From IMG/VR virus record IMGVR_UViG_3300032285_001316, positions 1-64,000 of that record: DNA of 64,000 nucleotides. One strand, 5' to 3'. The stretch is from a virus. How positions within the stretch are numbered: the stretch's first letter is position 1; each line of letters begins with the position of its first letter. Below the pieces are notes generated by a model that did not search any database, had not been told where the DNA came from, and saw only the letters and a list, made by a program, of their open reading frames with translations. The position numbers and the translations under genes were made by a program. Shown here in pieces: positions 34,552 to 43,382 of this stretch.

Positions 34552-34823
34552 TGGAAACTCCACGCGATGTAGCTGCTCCCCAACACAGCGCCTTACCACA
34601 ACGTTCTTATGCAGAGGTTTTGGGAGGCGCTAATACTGCTTCCTCGCACGTTACAAGCCTCGCTCAGTTTAAACAGCGTGGTGCACGTCCCCTCTCCTTG
34701 ATGAAGGAGACTGCCACATCGTCACCTCTAATCTGGCAGTCAAAGGATGTTAACGCTGGAGAAGGCCACATCGCTGGTTTGAACAAGACCAACCGAGGAA
34801 CCGCACTAGAGACTGGTTTCTAA
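34551..34823 (+). CDS. unidentified small protein
   Basis: 90 residues, disordered in character (AAPQHSALPQRSYAEVLGGA), ending NRGTALETGF. ATG coupled to the previous stop. No motif identified. Confidence 0.5.
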   Translation: METPRDVAAPQHSALPQRSYAEVLGGANTASSHVTSLAQFKQRGARPLSLMKETATSSPLIWQSKDVNAGEGHIAGLNKTNRGTALETGF

Positions 34824-34825
34824 TT

Positions 34826-35359
34826 ATGGCTGGTGCAGTAAACAACTTTTCTCCTCAGCAGAACTGGCAGTCCATTGGTGGTAATGGACTAAACGGGTAC
34901 AACAACCAGGGCGGATATGGTGGCCCCGTAGCTCGTGGTGATCTAGATGCCATTCGTATCGGTACTGGCCGTGTTCCCCAGGCGGAATACCCCGATGGCT
35001 ACCTCGGTACGATCCGTTCACGTCGCGATGACCGCATCCTGGACTCCATTAAGAGTCGCGTAAATCAAAAAGCATATCAACGCGGTGTTCACAAGGGTGA
35101 GCGTGTTGAGCCTTCGGCATACTACTGGACCCCAGACTTTAATGATCAGTCTGGTCTGCAGCGTCAAATGAAGGCCAAGCAGGTTGAGATCAATGGTGTA
35201 ACCGTATGGAAGTCACCCCGATACACCCAGGATGTTCGCCTGGTTCCTGCACCACACCTTGTTAATGACGGTAAGTCCAACATGGTTTCCGATTCTCCTG
35301 GAACCATTAATGTGCAGCGATCCAACCAGCTGAACTACCTGAAGCCAAAGTGGGCCTAA
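34826..35359 (+). CDS. unidentified protein
   Basis: 177 residues. Gly/Asn-rich N-terminus (FSPQQNWQSIGGNGLNGYNN) then a charged helical part and beta segments (VEINGVTVWKSPRYTQDV). Weak ribosome site; likely coupled. Might be a minor structural protein by composition only. Confidence 0.55.
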   Translation: MAGAVNNFSPQQNWQSIGGNGLNGYNNQGGYGGPVARGDLDAIRIGTGRVPQAEYPDGYLGTIRSRRDDRILDSIKSRVNQKAYQRGVHKGERVEPSAYYWTPDFNDQSGLQRQMKAKQVEINGVTVWKSPRYTQDVRLVPAPHLVNDGKSNMVSDSPGTINVQRSNQLNYLKPKWA

Positions 35360-35360
35360 T

Positions 35361-35723
35361 ATGAGCCAGTTTGACGGACGTTATGATTACACTAAGCCCT
35401 GGAACAACCAAGGGCCTATTACCCCTGGAGGAAACACTCGGTGGACCTACAACGGTCCCTGGTCCTCCAACGAAGAGCGCCTAACACAGCAGGCCCTCGC
35501 CGTAGCGTTGATTCCTGGCGCTGAATTACAGGAATTGGTGCGCCCGAACCTTCCCCAAATCCAATTGTTCCCACCTCGATTTGGGTATGGCCCCCGTCCT
35601 CAACCAGAGATTGATGACGTTGTAAGTATCGACAGAAACTACGTGGAGCCTCGCGTTTCCTGGTATTCTGGAGGAGTTGGCTCCTACAGCGGTAGCAGCC
35701 GAAATGACTTAGGAGCAAACTAG
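35361..35723 (+). CDS. unidentified aromatic-rich protein
   Basis: 120 residues with many Trp, Tyr and Pro (RYDYTKPWNNQGPITPGG, RFGYGPRPQPEID). No recognised family. Separated by 1 nt from the preceding stop. The aromatic, low-complexity style suggests a structural or adhesive role; unproven. Confidence 0.55.
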   Translation: MSQFDGRYDYTKPWNNQGPITPGGNTRWTYNGPWSSNEERLTQQALAVALIPGAELQELVRPNLPQIQLFPPRFGYGPRPQPEIDDVVSIDRNYVEPRVSWYSGGVGSYSGSSRNDLGAN

Positions 35724-35727
35724 TCCA

Positions 35728-37227
35728 ATGGGTATTGAGCACTTTAACGCAGGGGCCGAAGCAGCACGCGGCAACGAAGCGCCTACACGCGACGCATCTG
35801 TAGCCCGAGATGAACGTGGAAACAGGCAAGTAGTTGACCCAGAAACAGGGATCATTGCTCCCCGCAACCCTAACGCACCAGAAAACCAGGGCCTGCGGAT
35901 GACTCCTGCTGGAAAGACCCCCGCATTTAAGGGAACAGGTAGGGGCCGCGCCACAATATCTGGAGGACGTGCATCGTCGGTTCCCACACGTCCTGCATTG
36001 CCCCACCCAGAATTTATTGATGAAGAGGGTAACCGCCGTGCATCAAACGCACAGCACCAGGCTGAAAACGACGCCGTTCGTTCACAGGTATCTTCCTCTC
36101 AGGCAGAGTGGGACTCCAAGTACGCTCCAAAAAACGCTGCAGGAACTTCTACCCCAAAGCAGGTAGGTCCATCACACCCCACAACCGACCGTAGAGAACT
36201 CTACAATGCAATGAATGAAGGCGGAGGACGTGAGCTAAAGAGCAGTAAAAAGCTCCTACAAGAAGCAAATGAGCACGCCAGCGTACTCCAGGGCCACATT
36301 ACTCAGCTTATGGCAACACACGGAGATCATCCCGTAGTAGGTCCGCACATCCAGCGAGCACAGCGGTCACTTGTGGCGGCACAAAAAATCATGTCAGACA
36401 GCAGTCCTGCACGAAAAGACGGCGCAAACTCTATGTCGTATGGTCGTTACGCCAATACCGAGACGATGCAAAAGGCTCGACCAGCAGTCGCAGATATTCT
36501 TAAGCACGTTCTTGATGCGCACGATCACCTAACTCATAGCGATGTAACATCCGCAGGAGTATCTGCCCCCAGCGTTCCTCGCGTAGCATTAGAGCAAAAC
36601 CACGCCATCGCAGAGGTGCAAGCGCGACACCCCAAGCTAAACTTCAAGCAAAGAGGTAAGGCTCCCAAGATTGTTGACTGGGGTCCCGTAGGTAAAGTCG
36701 ACATGACCACTACTCATGGGCAAAACCTTGCGGCAGCCGCACGTGAGCAGCACGAAGCCAAGACTCCTGGAGTCGACGTTAATGTTTCTGGTGAGCTGGG
36801 CGCTCCACAAGGAACTGCGCGCGTTCGTAAACGTTTTGAGAAAATGCCTGTTTCTGAAAGCACAAAAATAAATCGAAGCGGTGCCGCTCAGCAGCCTCGT
36901 CGTCGTCCAGCAAAGGCAGCCAGGGCAACCTCGTCAGCAAATATAGACGCTCCCAAAGCTAACGTTGAAACTAGAGCATTTACTACAAAAGATAGTAAAA
37001 AAGTAAAGGCTGATCAGGACCAGCCTACGCGTAAGCCACTACCGCAGGTAGAGGACGGTAAAACGTACGCTCCAGACCAGATTTACACACAACTTCGTAT
37101 GCCTAAGGAAAACCCTGTAGCAGCTGGGCGTGTTGCAGAACGCAAGGCAAAGCGTAAGCCAGCCCAGACTCCTGAAATTAAGTCTGCACTGAAAAACATT
37201 GACAAGAAGCTTCGCGGCGGTAAGTAA
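35728..37227 (+). CDS. unidentified helical protein with N-terminal HFNAGA tag
   Basis: 499 residues. Starts MGIEHFNAGAEAARG, matching a terminal motif shared with two other proteins here. Residues about 170-275 hold helical hairpins (HVLDAHDHLTHSD, IQRAQRSLVAAQKIMSD) resembling those of the next gene and of the 38395 gene. The last third is basic and Pro/Lys-rich (QPRRRPAKAARATSS). No enzyme motif. Likely a virion or nucleoid-associated protein; inference from composition. Confidence 0.6.
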   Translation: MGIEHFNAGAEAARGNEAPTRDASVARDERGNRQVVDPETGIIAPRNPNAPENQGLRMTPAGKTPAFKGTGRGRATISGGRASSVPTRPALPHPEFIDEEGNRRASNAQHQAENDAVRSQVSSSQAEWDSKYAPKNAAGTSTPKQVGPSHPTTDRRELYNAMNEGGGRELKSSKKLLQEANEHASVLQGHITQLMATHGDHPVVGPHIQRAQRSLVAAQKIMSDSSPARKDGANSMSYGRYANTETMQKARPAVADILKHVLDAHDHLTHSDVTSAGVSAPSVPRVALEQNHAIAEVQARHPKLNFKQRGKAPKIVDWGPVGKVDMTTTHGQNLAAAAREQHEAKTPGVDVNVSGELGAPQGTARVRKRFEKMPVSESTKINRSGAAQQPRRRPAKAARATSSANIDAPKANVETRAFTTKDSKKVKADQDQPTRKPLPQVEDGKTYAPDQIYTQLRMPKENPVAAGRVAERKAKRKPAQTPEIKSALKNIDKKLRGGK

Positions 37228-38195
37228 TGGCCAAGTTTAGGGTCGGTAAAAGCGGAAAGGCCACCACGGTTTCTGGTCAGGCCGCTGTTAGTGATGTAAC
37301 TAACAAACGAGAGGCGCAGGAAACCGAGCTGAAAGCTAGAGACAACGCGTATTCCACCCTAAACGCAGCAAAGCCAAACCTAAAGTCACTGGGTTTTGTG
37401 GGCCGTGATGCAGCTAATCCTCAAGGTGGTATGGCATCGCAGTTGACCAAGCAAATTGGTAAGGCAAGTTCCATCAGCAACAACCCCATGCACGGTCTCG
37501 CCATGACACGTATTGGCGATGAGCTAATGACGCGTATTGGTCACGCCGTTGCAGGTAGTGAGTCGGACGCAGAAGCCCTGGCAACCAGCCACGCACACAT
37601 TGACAACGCTCGCGCAGATATTGCTGCTCATCAGGCAGCTCACGGAGCAGGAAACACCAAGGCAGCCCTTGGCTACCTGCACAGGGCGGGGATGCACCTG
37701 TCTAGTGCAGTAAACTCAATGCCTGAAGGATCCAAGGAAATCCTCAAGGACTCCTGGACTCCTGCACAAAAGACACCGTGGCGAGTTCCCACAACAGAAA
37801 AAGACATAACTGGTTCTGGGTCTGTAAAGCAAGAAGCAGCTGATTTTGTTTCCTTGGCAAATGCCCACAGAGACATCAACAACATTGTTGGCGCATACCA
37901 CGATCATGTTAAGGACATGACTGGTAGCCTGCCAGAAGGCATGGAGCGTCCCAAAAAGGTATCGAATACCACCAATCTAGACCTCAGTCGACCAGTAATT
38001 GCCACTCCTTTGCGTTCATACGTACATGAGTCAAAGCACCGTGATATTGCCGCCAAGGGCATGGAAGACGCAATGAAAGAGCGCATTCAGCAGATGGCGG
38101 AGGATGCCGTTGCATCCGCATCAGAACTGGGTGGGTCCTCCTCTGCAAAACTTGGAGAGCATTTTAACGCTGGCGCAAAACACGGGAGGTCATAG
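37227..38195 (+). CDS. unidentified helical protein with C-terminal HFNAGA tag
   Basis: 322 residues. Ends KLGEHFNAGAKHGRS, a copy of the motif at the start of the previous protein. Central helical repeats (SHAHIDNARADIAAHQAAHG, ALGYLHRAGMHLSSAVNSM) match its neighbours. Coupled by overlapping stop and start. Function unknown. Confidence 0.6.
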   Translation: MAKFRVGKSGKATTVSGQAAVSDVTNKREAQETELKARDNAYSTLNAAKPNLKSLGFVGRDAANPQGGMASQLTKQIGKASSISNNPMHGLAMTRIGDELMTRIGHAVAGSESDAEALATSHAHIDNARADIAAHQAAHGAGNTKAALGYLHRAGMHLSSAVNSMPEGSKEILKDSWTPAQKTPWRVPTTEKDITGSGSVKQEAADFVSLANAHRDINNIVGAYHDHVKDMTGSLPEGMERPKKVSNTTNLDLSRPVIATPLRSYVHESKHRDIAAKGMEDAMKERIQQMAEDAVASASELGGSSSAKLGEHFNAGAKHGRS

Positions 38196-38395
38196 TGTTT
38201 GATGGAGATGGTGCAGATACCCTAGAGCTGCAAGCCTGGAAGATCGCACAAAATCAAATTGAGTACCGTGGGTCAGCCCCCTGTCCTACATGCGGTGTAA
38301 TCATGAACCCAGTGGAGTTTATGTACAGCAAGGGCCTGTGTGCACCTTGTTATGAAAACCGCATGGCAGGACGAGTAAAGCGAAAGCTCGCATAA
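38195..38395 (+). CDS. zinc-ribbon protein
   Basis: 66 residues with CPTC near residue 29 and CAPC near 49 plus a basic end RVKRKLA. A compact metal-binding ribbon, probably binding nucleic acid or protein. GTG start overlapping the previous stop and GGGAGG ribosome site; stop overlaps the next ATG. Confidence 0.6.
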   Translation: MFDGDGADTLELQAWKIAQNQIEYRGSAPCPTCGVIMNPVEFMYSKGLCAPCYENRMAGRVKRKLA

Positions 38396-38733
38396 TGGCC
38401 GAGATAGAGGCTGCATACGACATTCACCAGCGTGCACGTCACCTCGCGACGTTTAGTCAAGATCCCAAAGTAGTCCGTTATGCTAACCTCGCAGCAGACC
38501 ACGCTGAAAAGGCTAATGGAGCCCACAACACGGGAGACACCGTTGGTGCTAGCGCTCACTTAGGTGAGGCAGCAAAGTATTTGCAGTCCGCCGCTACCCT
38601 TCATACTGGTAAAATGAACCGTGGAGATGTCGCATCCCCAGAGATTTTGGACGTGGCGCACCTCGGTAAAGCACAAGAGCTGCACCAGAACTACGTAGAC
38701 GAAATTAACAAAGGAAAGAACGATGGCCGTTAA
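38395..38733 (+). CDS. unidentified helical hairpin protein
   Basis: 112 residues, all-helical: ARHLATFSQ, NLAADHAEKANGAHNTGD, GASAHLGEAAKYLQSAATLH. The His/Ala pattern repeats that of the 35728 and 37227 proteins, suggesting one paralogous family. No ribosome site beyond coupling with the previous gene. Confidence 0.55.
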   Translation: MAEIEAAYDIHQRARHLATFSQDPKVVRYANLAADHAEKANGAHNTGDTVGASAHLGEAAKYLQSAATLHTGKMNRGDVASPEILDVAHLGKAQELHQNYVDEINKGKNDGR

Positions 38734-38935
38734 CACAAGCCGTTCAATGAACGAAAGCCTTGCTGAAGGAGCAACCGACGGTAAGTACCGTAAGGCGCGC
38801 CCAGATACTGAGGTCCTCGACATCGCAGGTCACGAAAAGACCATGGACAACCGTCAGACACTGCACCCATTTGCAGGTTACGGTTTCTCCACATCTGAAG
38901 CTCCTGCAGAAGCACGCGTAAACCCAGGCAAGTAA
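38723..38935 (+). CDS. unidentified small protein
   Basis: 70 residues, opening AVNTSRSMNESLAEGATDGK. The first part weakly resembles the HFNAGA-type tag. AAGGAAAG ribosome site. Otherwise low complexity and no family. Confidence 0.5.
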   Translation: MAVNTSRSMNESLAEGATDGKYRKARPDTEVLDIAGHEKTMDNRQTLHPFAGYGFSTSEAPAEARVNPGK

Positions 38936-39087
38936 TGTCTGCCCCAATGCCGCAGCCTCCTAAACCTGGGTTGCCAGTAAAAAACGCAACGCAGTTTCCC
39001 GTATCATCCCCCTCACAGGCCATGGGAGCTGCCAAACAGCGGTTACTTTCGCACATTCGCACAACCGCCGCGTTGAAAAAACTGTAG
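38935..39087 (+). CDS. unidentified 50-residue basic protein
   Basis: ATG overlaps the previous stop (TAATG). Pro-rich first half (APMPQPPKPGLPVKN) and a basic helical end (AAKQRLLSHIRTTAALKKL). It is the last gene before a promoter-like sequence. Confidence 0.45.
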   Translation: MSAPMPQPPKPGLPVKNATQFPVSSPSQAMGAAKQRLLSHIRTTAALKKL

Positions 39088-39101
39088 GAACATAGTAGAC
39101 T
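39073..39101 (+). promoter_or_regulatory. sigma70-type promoter candidate
   Basis: TTGAAA (39073-39078), 17-nt spacer, TAGACT (39096-39101). It sits in the gap before the gene at 39130, the first of a new run of genes with a proper AGGAG ribosome site. Confidence 0.5.
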
Positions 39102-39129
39102 AATCCGTAACACTAATTAGGAGCATTAC

Positions 39130-39699
39130 ATGTCGAAGTTGGTCGACCCAACGGGTAAGCCACTCATCGGATCCAAAGAGATCGATGGACCAGTTATCCG
39201 TTTGCTGCGTTGTTTTGTATGCGAATCGTGGGAAGAGCTGCCCGATTATGAGGGCCCATCCAACAAGGATTACCTGTTGGAGATTACCCTAGAGAAGCAC
39301 GTGTTTCCATCGGGGGACCCACACGTAGGAAAGCTGTTCAAAGTACCCGTTAAGACGTGGGCAAACGCCGAACAGCGCAAAGCAGTCCTAGACAATTTGG
39401 GTTCAGGGTCACGTGGTCTGGATGATCTGGACCCAGAGAAGTCGTTTTACGACACCAAGATGACGTTTGCCGCAGATGCAATGACGTGTTGGAAGCAGCA
39501 CAACAGCCCCAAGCAGGATTGCAGCGATTACCAAAAGGATTCCAAGCGCCTGTTGCCTAACACGGCAAAGGAGCGTGCAGACCTAAACCTGCCCAAGCCA
39601 GAGCATCTGGATGGCCCAAAGATTTATACATGCAATTTCTGTCCCGTTCACTCAATGGTCCTGCAGCGCAAACGTGCGTTTCTGGGCATGTACGATTAA
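39130..39699 (+). CDS. unidentified cysteine-containing protein
   Basis: 189 residues. Cysteines are spread as CFVC near 28, C...C near 120 to 132 and CNFC near 169, which might bind one or two metals. No known family. First gene behind the promoter candidate. Confidence 0.55.
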   Translation: MSKLVDPTGKPLIGSKEIDGPVIRLLRCFVCESWEELPDYEGPSNKDYLLEITLEKHVFPSGDPHVGKLFKVPVKTWANAEQRKAVLDNLGSGSRGLDDLDPEKSFYDTKMTFAADAMTCWKQHNSPKQDCSDYQKDSKRLLPNTAKERADLNLPKPEHLDGPKIYTCNFCPVHSMVLQRKRAFLGMYD

Positions 39700-39713
39700 T
39701 AAGGAAAAACACA

Positions 39714-40019
39714 ATGGAAGACAACAAGGTAGTAGAGACGGTTTACACCGTTACCATTTTCACCGATGGCACATTTTCGGCAGCACTAGAGCAGCCCGAA
39801 GCACCCGTCGAGGTTCAGCGTACCGCAACAGTGTACGATGTCCTGAGCATTTCGCAGGCACTGGCAAAGGAAATTGAGCACTCACAGCTGACCGACCGCA
39901 TCATCATGTCGCTGGTTCAGGTACTGCAGGCAATGGCCCCCCAGACACCCGCAGAGACCGTAAAGGACGCCCTAAAGGAGCGCGGTATTGACCCAGAAAG
40001 CACCGCAGCAGCCAACTAA
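39714..40019 (+). CDS. unidentified protein
   Basis: 101 residues from the ATG behind AAGGAAAAA (an upstream in-frame start overlaps the previous gene and has no ribosome site). Beta-rich first half (VYTVTIFTDGTF), helical second half. Ends at the stop that forms part of the TAAACT -10 of the next gene. Function unknown. Confidence 0.5.
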   Translation: MEDNKVVETVYTVTIFTDGTFSAALEQPEAPVEVQRTATVYDVLSISQALAKEIEHSQLTDRIIMSLVQVLQAMAPQTPAETVKDALKERGIDPESTAAAN

Positions 40020-40028
40020 ACTGGGTAT
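40017..40028 (+). promoter_or_regulatory. leaderless promoter -10 candidate (TAAACT-N6-ATG)
   Basis: TAAACT (40017-40022) contains the stop codon of the upstream gene and lies 6 nt before the ATG at 40029, which lacks a ribosome site. Same layout as 15400 and 61080. Confidence 0.4.
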
Positions 40029-40913
40029 ATGAGTTATTTTGGCGAAGAACCCACGAGTTATTTCAGTGCACCCGCAAACACACTAGATCCAAAACTGTTT
40101 GAGGGACGCACACTGCGTTCGTGGGCACGCCAAGGAATCCTGTCATTACTGATGGATTTCCTAAACCTGCACTACCGTCACCCAGAGCTGTGGGCACAGC
40201 CCTGGTTGGCGGGGTCAGGTGTCTCATACCAATGGAGCGCCGCCAGAGAGCCAGGAGACCTGGATTGTTTGGTAGGCGTTGATTTCGTTCAGTTCCGTAA
40301 GGCAAACCCAGAGTTTGCAGGATTGCTGGACAAAGAAATCGCCGCAATGCTAAACGAAGAGTTCCACGAAAACCTTCAGTTGCAGACAAGTAACTGGAAC
40401 GGTTACGAGCTGACGTTTTATGTTAATCCTTCAGCCACAGACATCAGGGCAATTAAGCCATACGCAGCGTACAACCTGAAGCACGATGACTGGACAGTAA
40501 GCCCAGACCCAAATGCACACCCAGTAGAAAACGCTGAATGGGACCGCATCGTTCAGAGTGACGCAGAAGCAGCCAATCAGTTCCACACGCAGTTTACAGG
40601 AGCATTACAGGACATTCAGGGGTCTAGGAACAGCCCCATGCAGCGTAATGCGGAAAATAAGCTGACAATGATTGCCGCCAGTGCCAATGCGTTGTACAAC
40701 ATGATTCATGAGAATCGTTCAATGGCGTTTTCCGCAACAGGTGAGGGGTACAACGATTTCCACAACTACCGTTGGCAGGCAGGAAAGCGTTACGGAACCA
40801 TCCAAAAGCTGCGTGGTATCCGCGAATACATGAAGAATAACCTGTCCTACGGCGTAGAGATGCCTGATGCGGACACAATGATTCGTCGTGCAGCGACGTA
40901 TAGGAACATTTAG
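40029..40913 (+). CDS. nucleotidyltransferase-like protein
   Basis: 294 residues. GSGVSYQWSAAREPGDLDCLVGVDF near residues 62-86 follows the G(G/S)...DhD pattern of the minimal nucleotidyltransferase fold, with DLD as the metal-binding pair. The rest is helical (RGIREYMKNNLSYG near the end). It may transfer nucleotides to RNA, protein or small molecules. Directly upstream of the HAD-like and TGT-like genes. Substrate unknown. Confidence 0.55.
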   Translation: MSYFGEEPTSYFSAPANTLDPKLFEGRTLRSWARQGILSLLMDFLNLHYRHPELWAQPWLAGSGVSYQWSAAREPGDLDCLVGVDFVQFRKANPEFAGLLDKEIAAMLNEEFHENLQLQTSNWNGYELTFYVNPSATDIRAIKPYAAYNLKHDDWTVSPDPNAHPVENAEWDRIVQSDAEAANQFHTQFTGALQDIQGSRNSPMQRNAENKLTMIAASANALYNMIHENRSMAFSATGEGYNDFHNYRWQAGKRYGTIQKLRGIREYMKNNLSYGVEMPDADTMIRRAATYRNI

Positions 40914-41023
40914 TGTCCATTACCGACTACTGTCATTGGTGCGGACACGAATTACTGAAGGGTATCTGCACCGAGGATTATTGCAAGTGTGATTGCAATG
41001 GAGCTGACGACGAGGATTATTAA
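40913..41023 (+). CDS. 36-residue zinc-finger microprotein
   Basis: GTG overlapping the previous stop; product has CHWCGH, then C...CKCDC and an acidic end. Six cysteines in 36 residues strongly suggest metal binding and a real gene despite the size. Confidence 0.5.
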   Translation: MSITDYCHWCGHELLKGICTEDYCKCDCNGADDEDY

Positions 41024-41025
41024 TA

Positions 41026-41514
41026 GTGCATGTACTGGTGGATTTAGATGGTGTACTGCGAGGCGGTGACAAAGATCAACCGATTTCGCAAGGAATTATT
41101 ATGGTTGGATCGCTGAGTGCGTGGAACCAAATCACGCTGATGTCGCCGTTAAACGCGAAGCAGACACAACAGTGGTTGGATGTAAATAAGATTGTTGAGT
41201 TCGACCGTATTATCGACAGTTCAGTAGGACTGGTTGATGAGTCGTTGGCAGAACGTCAGATTAGGTTTGCACGTTCCGTTGGTCCTGTAGACCTGTTTAT
41301 TACCAACAGCCCCACGAGCTGGGCATTTGCGTTCAATCAGGGAATTGCATGCGTGATGTTTGGAGTCCCCTCCTACACACGCCCAGAGTTTAGGCCAGAT
41401 GCGCCCCGCAGAGTACGCGCATGGAGCGATATTGAGCAGGCCATTGAGGAGCAAAATGCGTTAAGGACGCAAGATGCCCGCCTGACACGAACAGAGGGGC
41501 TGATGTTCGAGTGA
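41026..41514 (+). CDS. HAD-superfamily-like phosphatase
   Basis: 162 residues starting MHVLVDLDGVLRGG, the HAD motif I (DxDG) at residues 6-9. A TLMSPLN segment gives motif II-like Ser near 40, and a later ITNS region precedes a glycine-rich end. It lies between a nucleotidyltransferase and a TGT-like gene, so it may be part of nucleotide modification or RNA repair. Overlaps the next gene by 4 nt. Confidence 0.55.
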   Translation: MHVLVDLDGVLRGGDKDQPISQGIIMVGSLSAWNQITLMSPLNAKQTQQWLDVNKIVEFDRIIDSSVGLVDESLAERQIRFARSVGPVDLFITNSPTSWAFAFNQGIACVMFGVPSYTRPEFRPDAPRRVRAWSDIEQAIEEQNALRTQDARLTRTEGLMFE

Positions 41515-42998
41515 CCGACGTTATATTTGGTGGCGTAGAGATTCCGTCAAACCGCACATTACTAGAAGCCAGTGGAGTAACCAATGTGTTGCTGAATTAT
41601 TGGGGACTTAGACGAAGAGGATTACCCAAGACAAAACCATACCTCATTGGGGAGCATTTTTACCCAGAGATGAAGGTATGGGTTGATAGTGGAGCAACAC
41701 AGGCAGACAAAGCAAACCTGTCAGCACGTGAGCTGGAAGAATACGCAGCAGATTACGAAGAGTTCATTGCCCTGAATTATGACCGCATTGAGGGGTTCAC
41801 AGAGTTTGATTCCCAAGTACTGGGGTTGCCAGCCATCGTGCAGAACCGTGCAGTATATGAAAACGACCCAAAACTGTGGGTTGTCTGGCACGAAGGGTAC
41901 AACGTAGCGTTATTGGAGCAGTGGGCCCAGGAATGGCAGAACATCGCCATTCCAGGCAGCGCAATCGACACGGTTACAACACTGGCCGCCATAGTCCGTA
42001 GGATTAAAGGAGCGTACGACGTACAGTTCCATGGATTGGCCGCAGCAAAACCAGATAACCTGAGATCAATACCGTTTGATACGGTGAGCACATTGTCGTG
42101 GTTGTCGCCAATGCGGCGAGGAGAGACAATCGTGTGGGACGGAAGTAAATTGGTCCGTTACCCAAAAAAAATGAAAGCCCAGGCACGATTGAGGTACAAA
42201 ACAGTCGTGGAGAAAGCTGGGCTAGATTTCAGAAAGTTCGTCGACGATGACACAAAAGAAGCCACAAAAGTCGCAATTTGGTCCTACATACAGTTAGAGA
42301 AGTCCATGTTAAACAACCAAAAGGGCCCAAAAAAGCCCGTAGTATCTGATAATAGTGATGACACCCTATACACAGGTTTGATGGAAACTGGTATAGGGGG
42401 TTCTAATAACAGTGTGTCCGAAATGCGGAAACCTGAAACCACAGAAATCATCCAAAGAGACCCTCAAGAGATAGTTTCCATGCCTGTTTTTGGGTATGAA
42501 ATGAAGACAGTTGTCGAGACAGAAGACGGTCGCGATATCCTGAAGGATGTCCCAGTTGTGCAGAGCAATTCGGGCAGTTTACGACAGTGCGATACGTGTT
42601 TTGTATCCTCAAATTGCCCCGCATTCAAGCCGTCAAATACGTGTGCGTTTAGTTTGCCAGTAGAGGTAAAGACAAAGGACCAATTAAAGGCGTTGTTGAC
42701 CACGATCGTTGAAATGCAGGGCCAAAGAGTGGCATTCATGCGTTTTCAGGAAGAGCTAAACGGTGGATACGCTGACCCAAATGTGTCACAGGAAATCGAT
42801 CGTTTGTTCAAGTTGGTGGGTAACATGAAGGACCTAGAGACCAACAAAGAGTTCGTTCAGATTACTGCCTCAAGGGAGACATCTGGAGGAGTCCTTAGTG
42901 CCATTTTTGGTGATAAAGCATCCGCTCTAAAGGAGATGCAGAAGCCCCTGGACGAGGAGCAAACCACCATCATCATTAACAACAGCCTAGAGAAGTAG
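41511..42998 (+). CDS. TGT/DpdA-like TIM-barrel protein with cysteine-rich C-terminal domain
   Basis: 495 residues. The first 240 have KVWVDSGATQ near 60, YDRIEGFTEFDSQVLG near 86, FHGLA near 170 and STLSWLSPMRRGE near 190, a pattern by eye like queuine tRNA-ribosyltransferase/DpdA TIM barrels (DSG motif with Asp near the base-binding site). Residues 360-495 form another domain with CDTC...C...C, then LFKLVGNMKDLETNK helices. It could exchange a base in tRNA or DNA; no other 7-deazaguanine gene is in the window. The fold is my reading and no catalytic Asp nucleophile was confirmed. Confidence 0.5.
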   Translation: MTDVIFGGVEIPSNRTLLEASGVTNVLLNYWGLRRRGLPKTKPYLIGEHFYPEMKVWVDSGATQADKANLSARELEEYAADYEEFIALNYDRIEGFTEFDSQVLGLPAIVQNRAVYENDPKLWVVWHEGYNVALLEQWAQEWQNIAIPGSAIDTVTTLAAIVRRIKGAYDVQFHGLAAAKPDNLRSIPFDTVSTLSWLSPMRRGETIVWDGSKLVRYPKKMKAQARLRYKTVVEKAGLDFRKFVDDDTKEATKVAIWSYIQLEKSMLNNQKGPKKPVVSDNSDDTLYTGLMETGIGGSNNSVSEMRKPETTEIIQRDPQEIVSMPVFGYEMKTVVETEDGRDILKDVPVVQSNSGSLRQCDTCFVSSNCPAFKPSNTCAFSLPVEVKTKDQLKALLTTIVEMQGQRVAFMRFQEELNGGYADPNVSQEIDRLFKLVGNMKDLETNKEFVQITASRETSGGVLSAIFGDKASALKEMQKPLDEEQTTIIINNSLEK

Positions 42999-43063
42999 TA
43001 TCTGATAGGAGCACGCGTGTAGGCATGGAACGTGTGTCCCCCGCAAATCGCGCCCAACACAAA

Positions 43064-43097
43064 CAAATGCCCCCCACCATAAAGTGAGGGGCATTTG
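43064..43097. terminator. terminator between convergent operons
   Basis: CAAATGCCCC (43064-43073) pairs perfectly with GGGGCATTTG (43088-43097), loop of 14 nt. It separates the plus-strand operon from the minus-strand block and could stop both transcripts. Confidence 0.65.
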
Positions 43098-43106
43098 CTA
43101 TTGGTG

Positions 43107-43382
43107 CTAGTGCGTATAGTTAATTGGCTCGAGAGGTATGTGGAACTCTCGGCGGTAATCTGCTCGCTCTGGAGCGGTCGCTCCACCCCAGATACCGTCG
43201 CGCTCATGACGTATTCCATGATCGAAACAGTTGAGCTTCTCAGAACATCCCGCACATATCTGCTTGGCTAGGACTACGCTCTCAATGTGAGAGTCGCTTC
43301 CATTAGGAAAGAAGATATCGGGAGTGTCTACTTTGGTACATGCTGCTTGGTCGTAATCGATGTTGATGCTGTATTGCGTCAT
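43107..43382 (-). CDS. WhiB-family regulator
   Basis: 91 residues. Cysteines at 15, 43, 46 and 52 with CxxCx5C spacing, then GIWGGATAPER at about 63. A regular WhiB core for a 4Fe-4S cluster. C-terminus is short and lacks the long basic tail of DNA-binding WhiBs, suggesting that it acts by contacting sigma factor or host WhiB proteins. Last gene of the minus block; ATGA overlap with the HicA-like gene. Confidence 0.85.
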   Translation of the reverse strand: MTQYSINIDYDQAACTKVDTPDIFFPNGSDSHIESVVLAKQICAGCSEKLNCFDHGIRHERDGIWGGATAPERADYRREFHIPLEPINYTH

